This document shows, piece after piece, positions 57,021 through 64,000 of a DNA stretch of 64,000 nt; the stretch's first letter is position 1, and each line of letters begins with the position of its first letter. The translations under genes and the position numbers were made by a program. The notes beneath the pieces were generated by a model, which ran no database searches, was not told the origin of the DNA, and worked only from the letters and a program-made list of their open reading frames with translations. Location of the stretch: positions 1 to 64,000 of the forward strand of contig SVRZ01000011.1 of the NCBI GenBank assembly GCA_015064555.1, read 5' to 3'. Source of the DNA: Oscillospiraceae bacterium. GTDB taxonomy: Bacteria > Bacillota > Clostridia > Oscillospirales > CAG-272.

Positions 57021-58247
57021 ATGAATAAAAAAATTGCCGTAATAGGCGGCGGAGCCGCAGGAATGATGGCGGCAGGTACCGCACTCGAATACGGAGCCGA
57101 CGTCACTATCTTTGAGCACACCGACAGACTCGGTAAGAAGCTCGCAATTACCGGTAAGGGCAGATGCAACGTTACAAACGATTGCACCGTTACCGAATTT
57201 CTCGAAAACGTGACGGTAAATCCGCGTTTTCTCTACACCGCGCTGTATGCCTTCCCTCCCGAGAGGACCATTGAGTTTTTTGAAGGTCTCGGCGTGGAGC
57301 TTAAGACCGAGCGCGGAAACCGCGTATTCCCTACCAACGACAAAGCGAAAACCATAGTAGACGCAATGCGCAGATATTCCTCCGGCGCAACCCTGATCTA
57401 CGAGCACGTGCGCTCTGTGTGCAAAAATGATGACGGAAGCATTTCGGTTATCGGAAAGAAGGAATACACCTTCGATGCAGTTATTATTGCAACAGGTGGA
57501 AGATCATATCCGCTTACCGGCTCGGACGGCTCGGGCTATAATATTGCAAAATCTCTCGGCCATACCGTAACGGCGATAAAGCCCTCCCTCGTTCCGTTTG
57601 AATCCAAATCGGATCTGTGCAAGAGGATGATGGGGCTTTCGCTTAAAAACGTAGCTATAAGGATCCTTGATAAAAACGGTCAGTCGGTCTATAGCGACTT
57701 TGGCGAGATGATGTTCACCCATTTCGGTCTTACCGGTCCTATGATACTTTCGGCATCGGCACACGTGAAAAATCTTCACATCCCCGACCTTACGGTTTCT
57801 ATTGACCTCAAGCCCGCACTGGATGAAAAAAAGCTTGATATGCGGCTTTTATCTGACTTCAAGGATCGCGCTAACCGCGACCTTATAAATGCGATGGACG
57901 CCCTTCTCCCGGTCAAGATGATCGAGCCGTTCATTTCTATGAGCGGCATAGACCCACGCAAAAAGGTCAACGTTCTTACAAAGGATGATCGCCGCCGTCT
58001 GCTTACTCTTATGAAGGATTTCAGAATACCGCTAACCGCCTTACGTCCTATAGACGAGGCAATAATAACCTCAGGCGGAATCGAGGTAAAGGAAATCAAC
58101 CCGAAGACTATGGAATCGCGCATATCTCCCGGTATTTATTTTGCCGGTGAGATAATAGACGTCGATGCGTATACCGGTGGGTTTAATCTGCAGATTGCCT
58201 ACTCGACCGGATTTATCGCAGGAAAAAGCGCGGCAGAAACATATTAA
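57021..58247 (+). CDS. HI0933-like NAD(P)/FAD-dependent oxidoreductase
   Basis: KIAVIGGGAAGMMAAGTALEYGADVTIFEHTDRLGKKLAITGKGRCNVTND; YFAGEIIDVDAYTGGFNLQIAYSTGFIAGK. Confidence 0.95.
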   Translation: MNKKIAVIGGGAAGMMAAGTALEYGADVTIFEHTDRLGKKLAITGKGRCNVTNDCTVTEFLENVTVNPRFLYTALYAFPPERTIEFFEGLGVELKTERGNRVFPTNDKAKTIVDAMRRYSSGATLIYEHVRSVCKNDDGSISVIGKKEYTFDAVIIATGGRSYPLTGSDGSGYNIAKSLGHTVTAIKPSLVPFESKSDLCKRMMGLSLKNVAIRILDKNGQSVYSDFGEMMFTHFGLTGPMILSASAHVKNLHIPDLTVSIDLKPALDEKKLDMRLLSDFKDRANRDLINAMDALLPVKMIEPFISMSGIDPRKKVNVLTKDDRRRLLTLMKDFRIPLTALRPIDEAIITSGGIEVKEINPKTMESRISPGIYFAGEIIDVDAYTGGFNLQIAYSTGFIAGKSAAETY

Positions 58248-58271
58248 AACAATCAACACAGGAGATAAAAT

Positions 58272-59588
58272 ATGATACGTATCGCTATAGACGGTCCCGG
58301 AGGTGCGGGCAAATCCAGCCTTGCAAAGGCGGTTGCCGCTCGTCTTGGAATCGTTTACGTAGACACCGGTGCTCTTTACCGCACCATAGGCGTGTATATG
58401 TTATCAAAGGGAATCAGCACCTCGGATGAGAGCATGGTGGTCGCTGCCCTACCGGACGTGCATCTTGAAATGAAATTTGAAAACGGAAAGCAGATAATAC
58501 TCCTTAACGGCAACGAGGTCGGCGAGGAGATAAGAACGCCTGAGGCTTCAATGGCGGCATCTGCGGTGAGCGCGATAGGCGCAGTCCGTGACTTTCTCCT
58601 TTCCACTCAAAGGAGCATAGCCGAAAGCAATAGTGTTATAATGGATGGACGAGATATAGGAACTGTCATTCTCCCCTATGCGGAGGTCAAAATATTCCTC
58701 ACTGCTTCGCCCGAAGCAAGAGCCAAGCGCAGATTTGAGGAGCTGACCGCAAAAGGCATCGACACCACCTACGAAAAAGTCTATTCCGAGATGCAGGAGC
58801 GCGATAAGAACGATTCTTCGCGTGCTATAGCCCCCTGCGTTCCCGCAGCCGATGCTATAATGCTCGACAATTCGGCGCTTACCGCCGAGGGCACCGTTAA
58901 TGCAGTTCTTGATATTATTAATAAGGTAAGAAAAAATCGCAAAAAAAGAGGAAGTGCACTCTACGTATTCCTGAAAACCCTGATCTCTCCCTTCTATAAA
59001 TTTTTCGGAAGAGTGCACGTTATAGGCAAGGAAAATATCCCTAAGGAGGGCGGCGTGATCATTGCCTGCAATCATATCGGAATTTCGGATATTTTTCTCC
59101 TTTCGTCGACGTTCCCGAGACAGCTACATTACCTCTCCAAGAAGGAATGGTTTTCCGTTCCGGTTCTCAAGCATCTGATCAGGCTTCTCGGAGCGATACC
59201 GCTTGACCGCGGAGGCAAGGACATAGGCGCTTTAAAAAATGCTATCGACTCCATAAAGGCGGGTAAGCAGATCGCAATATTCCCACAGGGACACAGATAC
59301 CCGGGAGTTGATCCGTCGGAAACCTCGGTGAAAAACGGTGTTTCGCTTATAGCATACAAGGCACACGCGGACGTCATCCCGGTATGTATCCGCACAGATG
59401 GCGTTAAGTATAAATTCCTGCGTAAAATCGACGTTATAGTCGGTAAGCCGATAAAATACGCAGAGCTCGGATTCCTGAATGGCGGAAGCGAAGAATACAA
59501 GCAGGCGACCGCTAAGATATTCTCCGAAATATGTACTCTCGGCGGATATGGTAAAGCCCTCCCCGAAGCAAAGGGAGATGCAGAGTGA
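58272..59588 (+). CDS. cmk: cytidylate kinase / 1-acylglycerol-3-phosphate acyltransferase (Cmk-PlsC) fusion
   Basis: N-half IAIDGPGGAGKSSLAKAVAARLGIVYVDTGALYR...MDGRDIGTVILPYAEVKIFLTAS; C-half IIACNHIGISDIFLLSS, IFPQGHRYPG; one uninterrupted frame. Confidence 0.95.
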   Translation: MIRIAIDGPGGAGKSSLAKAVAARLGIVYVDTGALYRTIGVYMLSKGISTSDESMVVAALPDVHLEMKFENGKQIILLNGNEVGEEIRTPEASMAASAVSAIGAVRDFLLSTQRSIAESNSVIMDGRDIGTVILPYAEVKIFLTASPEARAKRRFEELTAKGIDTTYEKVYSEMQERDKNDSSRAIAPCVPAADAIMLDNSALTAEGTVNAVLDIINKVRKNRKKRGSALYVFLKTLISPFYKFFGRVHVIGKENIPKEGGVIIACNHIGISDIFLLSSTFPRQLHYLSKKEWFSVPVLKHLIRLLGAIPLDRGGKDIGALKNAIDSIKAGKQIAIFPQGHRYPGVDPSETSVKNGVSLIAYKAHADVIPVCIRTDGVKYKFLRKIDVIVGKPIKYAELGFLNGGSEEYKQATAKIFSEICTLGGYGKALPEAKGDAE

Positions 59589-61651
59589 AAATAACACTTT
59601 CGAAGGGGGCCGGCTTTTGTCCCGGAGTTAAACGGGCGGATATCGAGATCCGCAGGCTTATCAGTGAAAAAGCCTACAACGAGCGAATCTACACCCTCGG
59701 TTCCCTGATACACAACAGAGGATATACCGAGGAATTATCGGCTCTTGGCATTACGGTGATCGAGTACCCCGAGGTTGAGCAGATTTTGCGAGACGAGACG
59801 AGTCTTATGCACACGATCGTAATAAGAACTCACGGAATACCCAAAGAGCAGTACGAGAGTCTTATCGCACTTGGAGAAAAATATGGGAATTTAAGACTCA
59901 TAGATATGACCTGCCCTTCGGTGAAAAAGATACACCGTATAGCCGAGGAGAATACAGACGAAAGCACCTGCTTCATTCTCTTCTGTAACCCAAAGCACCC
60001 CGAGGCGATAGGCATTATGAGCTATGCAAATGGAGAAAAACATGCAATTTCGTCGCCGGATGAGCTTTTACGCATTGATTTTAAGAGCAAAATCCCCATA
60101 TTGTGCTCTCAAACCACCGAAAATTTAGAACTTTTTGCAAAAATTAAAAAAATTTTAAAAAAACTATGTACAAATGCAATTTTTTTTGATACAATATGTA
60201 GTGTCACTGAAAATCGTCAGAAAGAAGCGATAAAAATTGCTGAGGGCTCCGATGCTATGATAGTTATCGGCGGCAAGGAAAGCTCCAATACCGCAAAGCT
60301 CTATGAGCTGTGCAGGAGCGTTTGTCCCGAGACCTATTGGATCGAATCCCCAAGCGACTTGTTAGCTGAATTTCCTGACCCCCTAAAGTGCGTAGGAATA
60401 ACCGCCGGGGCTTCCACTCCCGACGGTATAATAACGGAGGTTATAAAAGTTATGGAAAACAAAGAAATGGACTTCGAGGCACTCCTCGAGGACACACTCA
60501 AAACTTTACATACAGGAGATACAGTTAACGGTATAGTTTGCACTATCGGCGACAACGAGATCAAGCTTGACCTCGGCGTTAAGGTTACCGGCGTTCTTAC
60601 CAAAGAGCAGATTACCGATGACCCCAACGCAAATCTCCGCGATATGTTTAAGGTTGGTGATGAGGTTGCGGTATTTGTTATCAGAGTTGATGACAGAGCA
60701 GGCCTCGCTACAGTATCCAAGAAGAGAGTTGATGCCGACAACAGCTGGGTAGTTCTTAAGGACGCCTATGACAACGGCGAGGTTCTCGAGGGACTCGTAG
60801 TATCCGCAAACAAGGGCGGTGTTGTTGTTTCTGCCCTTAACAATTCTGTATTCGTTCCCGCATCCCAGACCGGTGTTGCAAGAGGCGGCGATCTTACTAC
60901 CCTCGTTGGAACGACTCAGAGAATCAAGCTCATCGAGTTTGACGTTGCAAAGAAGAAGGCTCTCGGATCTATCAAGGTCGTACTTGTTGCCGAGAAGCAG
61001 GCTAAGGAAGAGGCAGTCTGGGCTACTCTCGCAGTTGGCAACCGCTACGTCGGAACCGTTAAGAATCTCACCGCATACGGTGCGTTTGTTGATATCGGCG
61101 GCGTTGACGGTATGGTTCACAATTCCGAGCTCTCCTGGAAGAAGATCAAGCATCCCTCGCAGGTTGTTTCGGTAGGACAGGAGATCGAGGTATTCATCAA
61201 GGAGCTCGATACCGAGAAGAAGCGTATCTCTCTTGGTTACAAGACCGAGGAGATGGACGTTTGGGCTCAGTTCGTTAAGGCTCACGAGGTTGGCGAGATC
61301 CTTCCCGCAAAGATCGTTTCTATCACTCCCTTTGGTGCATTTGCTGAGGTAAGCGAGGACGTTGACGGTCTTATCCACATTTCGGCTATCTCTACCAAGA
61401 GAATCAACTCCCCTGCCGACGTTCTTAACATCGGTGACGTTGTTGACGTTAAGATAATCAATATTGATAACGAGAACCGTAAGCTTTCGCTCTCCATCCG
61501 CGCTATCACCGAGGCTGCCGAGAAGGCTGCCGCTGCAGAGGCAGAGGCTGCTGAGAAGGCGGCTGAGAAGGCAGAGGCTGATGCTGAGGCAGAGAGACTT
61601 GCACAGGAAAGAGCAGATATGGCTCCCTACATCGTAGGCTCAATCGATTAA
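59585..61651 (+). CDS. ispH: 4-hydroxy-3-methylbut-2-enyl diphosphate reductase / ribosomal protein S1 (IspH-S1) fusion
   Basis: IspH cysteines [33 protein letters not shown]; then four S1 repeats (e.g. [29 protein letters not shown]). GTG start overlaps the cmk stop. Confidence 0.95.
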   Translation: MKITLSKGAGFCPGVKRADIEIRRLISEKAYNERIYTLGSLIHNRGYTEELSALGITVIEYPEVEQILRDETSLMHTIVIRTHGIPKEQYESLIALGEKYGNLRLIDMTCPSVKKIHRIAEENTDESTCFILFCNPKHPEAIGIMSYANGEKHAISSPDELLRIDFKSKIPILCSQTTENLELFAKIKKILKKLCTNAIFFDTICSVTENRQKEAIKIAEGSDAMIVIGGKESSNTAKLYELCRSVCPETYWIESPSDLLAEFPDPLKCVGITAGASTPDGIITEVIKVMENKEMDFEALLEDTLKTLHTGDTVNGIVCTIGDNEIKLDLGVKVTGVLTKEQITDDPNANLRDMFKVGDEVAVFVIRVDDRAGLATVSKKRVDADNSWVVLKDAYDNGEVLEGLVVSANKGGVVVSALNNSVFVPASQTGVARGGDLTTLVGTTQRIKLIEFDVAKKKALGSIKVVLVAEKQAKEEAVWATLAVGNRYVGTVKNLTAYGAFVDIGGVDGMVHNSELSWKKIKHPSQVVSVGQEIEVFIKELDTEKKRISLGYKTEEMDVWAQFVKAHEVGEILPAKIVSITPFGAFAEVSEDVDGLIHISAISTKRINSPADVLNIGDVVDVKIINIDNENRKLSLSIRAITEAAEKAAAAEAEAAEKAAEKAEADAEAERLAQERADMAPYIVGSID
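60167..60195 (+). promoter_or_regulatory. candidate internal promoter inside the ispH half
   Basis: TGTACA - 17 nt - TACAAT in an AT-rich stretch within the coding region. Confidence 0.4.
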
Positions 61652-61655
61652 TTTT

Positions 61656-62036
61656 ATGAAAATTGCACTGATTGCTCACGATAAAAAGAAAAACGAAATA
61701 ATAGAGCTTGCAAAGAAATATAAGGACGTTTTGTCCGAGCACGAGCTTTATGCCACCGGAACTACAGGAACGCTTATAATGGGTGAAACAGGTCTTAAGA
61801 TCCACCGTATGAAGAGCGGCCCTCTCGGCGGCGACCAGCAGATAGGAGCTATGCTTGCCTGCGGCGAGCTTCAGCTGATAATCTTCCTGCGTGATCCGCT
61901 CACCGCTCAGCCTCACGAGCCTGACGTTTCTGCTCTGCTCCGCTTGTGTGACGTGCAGAGCATACCGCTCGCAACCAATTCAAGCAGTGCCGTAATTATG
62001 CTTGAGGCGCTCAAGGGCAAGATATATTTCGATTGA
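61656..62036 (+). CDS. mgsA: methylglyoxal synthase
   Basis: [22 protein letters not shown]...[36 protein letters not shown]...[36 protein letters not shown]. Confidence 0.98.
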   Translation: MKIALIAHDKKKNEIIELAKKYKDVLSEHELYATGTTGTLIMGETGLKIHRMKSGPLGGDQQIGAMLACGELQLIIFLRDPLTAQPHEPDVSALLRLCDVQSIPLATNSSSAVIMLEALKGKIYFD

Positions 62037-62053
62037 TTTTATCCGGAGAGCAT

Positions 62054-62104
62054 AAAACCGTAGCGGAGCTATTCTCAACGTGGAATGCTCCGCTACGGTT
62101 TTTT
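62054..62104 (+). terminator. rho-independent terminator after mgsA
   Basis: Perfect 16-bp inverted repeat aaaaccgtagcggagc / gctccgctacggtttt then tt. Confidence 0.9.
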
Positions 62105-62145
62105 ATTTTGTTTCCGGGCAAATATACATAAAGGACTCAGATACT

Positions 62146-62604
62146 ATGAAACAGACTACACTCTGCTATATCGAGAAGGACGGCGCCTATCTTATGCTTC
62201 ACCGCATAAAGAAGGTCAATGATGAAAATCACGATAAATGGGTTGGCATCGGAGGCAAGCTTGAAGCGGGTGAGAGCCCCTTCGACTGTGTGCGCCGCGA
62301 GACGCTTGAGGAGGTTGGGCTAACGCTTGATTCTCTGCGCTATTGCGGAATAATAACCTTTGTATCAGATCTTTACGGCACCGAATATATGCACCTTTTC
62401 CACTCGGATTCATTCTCCGGTGAGCTACCCGCAGATTGCGCGGAGGGAGTTCCCTCCTGGGTAAAAAAGGAGGATATCCCTGCCCTTCCCATATGGGAGG
62501 GAGATAAGATATTCCTCCGTCTTTTAGATACCGAGAAAAGATTTTTCTCGCTCAAGCTCGTCTATCGCGGCGATAACCTTATCGAGCACGTGCTTGAATT
62601 TTAA
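62146..62604 (+). CDS. NUDIX hydrolase (MutT-like)
   Basis: KWVGIGGKLEAGESPFDCVRRETLEEVGLTL; start set at MKQTTLCYIEKDG after SD aagga. Confidence 0.95.
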   Translation: MKQTTLCYIEKDGAYLMLHRIKKVNDENHDKWVGIGGKLEAGESPFDCVRRETLEEVGLTLDSLRYCGIITFVSDLYGTEYMHLFHSDSFSGELPADCAEGVPSWVKKEDIPALPIWEGDKIFLRLLDTEKRFFSLKLVYRGDNLIEHVLEF

Positions 62605-63128
62605 TCAACTCCGACACCGCCTGACTTCAGCAGTTTTCTGCGCGCCCGATAGTCCGGCAGGTATCGCTCGACTATCGCATAAAATCTCGGTGAATGGTTC
62701 ATCTCCCTAAGGTGTGCAAGCTCGTGAACTATAACGTATTCCCTTGCCTCCTCCGGATAAAGCATAAGATAGAATGAAAAGTTAATGTTTTTCTTGGATG
62801 AACAGGAGCCGAAGCGCGTCCGCGCCGAGGTTATACCGATTCTCTTATATTCCAGCCCCATTTTCTCGGCGAAGATGGGGCATTTTTCATTGAAATAAGC
62901 CCTCGCCGCCTTCCGCAGAGCCTTAATATCGCTCTCGCTAAGTGCTTCATATCCCGCCTCGCGCTGTGTCTGCCGCGCGAGCGCTTTTTTTATCCATTCG
63001 CTATGCTTATATACTATCTTTTCTATCTCGCTTTCCGCGAGCCCGCGCGGAGCTCTGACTATGATCTCCCCGCTCTTTATCTGAATGCTGACCGTCTTTC
63101 TGGTCGAATAAACTATTCTGTATTCCAT
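62601..63128 (-). CDS. M48/YgjP-type metal-dependent hydrolase
   Basis: YVIVHELAHLREMNHSPRFYAIVERYLPDYRARRKLL; RIGITSARTRFGSCSSKKNINFSFYLMLYP. Confidence 0.93.
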   Translation of the reverse strand: MEYRIVYSTRKTVSIQIKSGEIIVRAPRGLAESEIEKIVYKHSEWIKKALARQTQREAGYEALSESDIKALRKAARAYFNEKCPIFAEKMGLEYKRIGITSARTRFGSCSSKKNINFSFYLMLYPEEAREYVIVHELAHLREMNHSPRFYAIVERYLPDYRARRKLLKSGGVGVD

Positions 63129-63294
63129 TTCGCCCTCCGTACAGCTCTATTCTAGCATATTTCCCCGAAAAAGTAAATAGTTATGCGTGGTTTCAAAAGA
63201 TAGCTTTCACCATTATAGCTATCCGGTAAGTGCAATTGCTTATCGTTTCCTATATAACCCAAAAGATAATTAACATATGCATTTACGCCAATAC

Positions 63295-63323
63295 AAAAAG
63301 GGCGCCAACCGAAGCCGGCACCC
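63295..63323 (-). terminator. rho-independent terminator downstream of the PBP gene
   Basis: Minus strand GGGTGCCGGC-TTCG-GTTGGCGCCC-TTTTT. Confidence 0.85.
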
Positions 63324-63391
63324 TAAAAACGCAAACTCCGATTGTCGCCAAACAAAATTGCACAGCAGCTCAAATATATTGCTCGAAAAGA

Positions 63392-64000
63392 TCATTCATC
63401 ATGCAGATAGCAGGACGAGTTATATTGCTTTTTCTTCCTTCCCTTACCTACGTATACTCCGTCCTCGATATAGGGATAGAAGTAAGGCTTTTCATAGTCC
63501 TCCGGGCGCGGAAGGCTTTCGTCGATATCCATACAGACGTATTCGGCATCGGTTACGGTTATTTCAATTGGGAATGAACGTTTTATATCAAGAAGCGAAA
63601 CGAGGATGACGTATTCTTCCGGGCAGGCATCGGTCGCAATACCCTCGGTCAGGCCATCATATCTGACAAGGACATGTCGGTCGCACTCGCCTTTCGGTGT
63701 ATTCCCGGGGATAAAATATCCTGCGGCAAGGCGCGTGCCGCGAGGATCATGCATACAGTCGGGCATATAGAGCTTACCCGAATCGCGGCAGTAGGATAAG
63801 AGGCGCAGCCCCTCTGTTGAAAAGCTCTTTGGCATTTCGCGGTAGTCGCGTAGCAACTCATTTTTGTGAATATCGGTCATAACTTTATCCCAGATCTCAA
63901 TATGCGTGGGATTTATCCTCCCCACCCCTTTTCCCGAATCGCGGTATCCGCACCATATTCCGGCGGTAAGATATGGGGTATAGCCTATAAAAAGTCTGTC
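63392..64000 (-). CDS. class A penicillin-binding protein, C-terminal part (5'-partial at the right edge)
   Basis: The listed ORF continues in frame to position 64000: DRLFIGYTPYLTAGIWCGYRDSGKGVGRINPTHIEIWDKVMTDIH..., typical of the C-terminal end of a PBP1A transpeptidase domain; tail GYFIPGNTPKGECDRH...GIATDACPEEYV. Confidence 0.85.
   Translation of the reverse strand, partial: DRLFIGYTPYLTAGIWCGYRDSGKGVGRINPTHIEIWDKVMTDIHKNELLRDYREMPKSFSTEGLRLLSYCRDSGKLYMPDCMHDPRGTRLAAGYFIPGNTPKGECDRHVLVRYDGLTEGIATDACPEEYVILVSLLDIKRSFPIEITVTDAEYVCMDIDESLPRPEDYEKPYFYPYIEDGVYVGKGRKKKQYNSSCYLHDE

Noticed and set aside
60506-61378. 290-aa minus-strand ORF
   Set aside because: Antisense to the highly codon-biased S1 repeats, which keep the opposite strand open.
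63392-63925. Stand-alone hypothetical protein
   Set aside because: The frame stays open to the window edge and reads as the C-terminus of a class A PBP; the listed GTG start is internal.
1-64000. CRISPR array, transposase, integrative element
   Set aside because: No regularly spaced repeats, no transposase/integrase motifs and no att-like duplications at the tRNAs were seen by eye; a dedicated search would be needed to exclude small remnants.

Overview
This is a chromosomal window from a spore-forming member of the Bacillota (probably class Clostridia; lineage inferred from gene content and synteny only). It is mostly housekeeping DNA. Main blocks: folD-lgt-Rrf2-prs; a SpoIID-like/peptidoglycan-binding locus followed by a Clp ATPase; an M20 peptidase with two uncharacterised membrane proteins (DUF5058 type); tRNA-Arg and tRNA-His; acpP; the rpmG-secE-nusG-rplK-rplA operon, which is not followed by rplJL-rpoBC; comF, glnS, a DUF3343/cysteine-desulfurase pair and aroK; a glycogen operon (glgB-C-D-A-P plus GH13); a sporulation-linked hup/S4/yabP/yabQ/SpoVB cluster; hemZ-dtd-relA-recJ; a cdaA locus; a Crp-type regulator with an ABC transporter; dinB; an orphan histidine kinase; gltX; an RpiR regulator; and an HI0933-like oxidoreductase / Cmk-PlsC fusion / IspH-S1 fusion / mgsA block. 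The right edge is the C-terminus of a class A penicillin-binding protein, whose N-terminal part runs off the window. I saw no rRNA genes, CRISPR arrays, transposases or prophage. The most interesting observations are: (i) a 52-aa ORF, absent from the ORF track, at the cdaR position next to cdaA that looks like CdaR/YbbR reduced to its membrane anchor; (ii) a SpoIID-like domain joined to tandem peptidoglycan-binding repeats; (iii) a candidate internal promoter and Shine-Dalgarno that could yield free ribosomal protein S1 from the IspH-S1 fusion; (iv) a hairpin covering the whole Shine-Dalgarno of an Rrf2 regulator; and (v) a translationally coupled DUF5058/membrane-protein/M20-peptidase unit. 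All family calls come from reading motifs; no searches were run.
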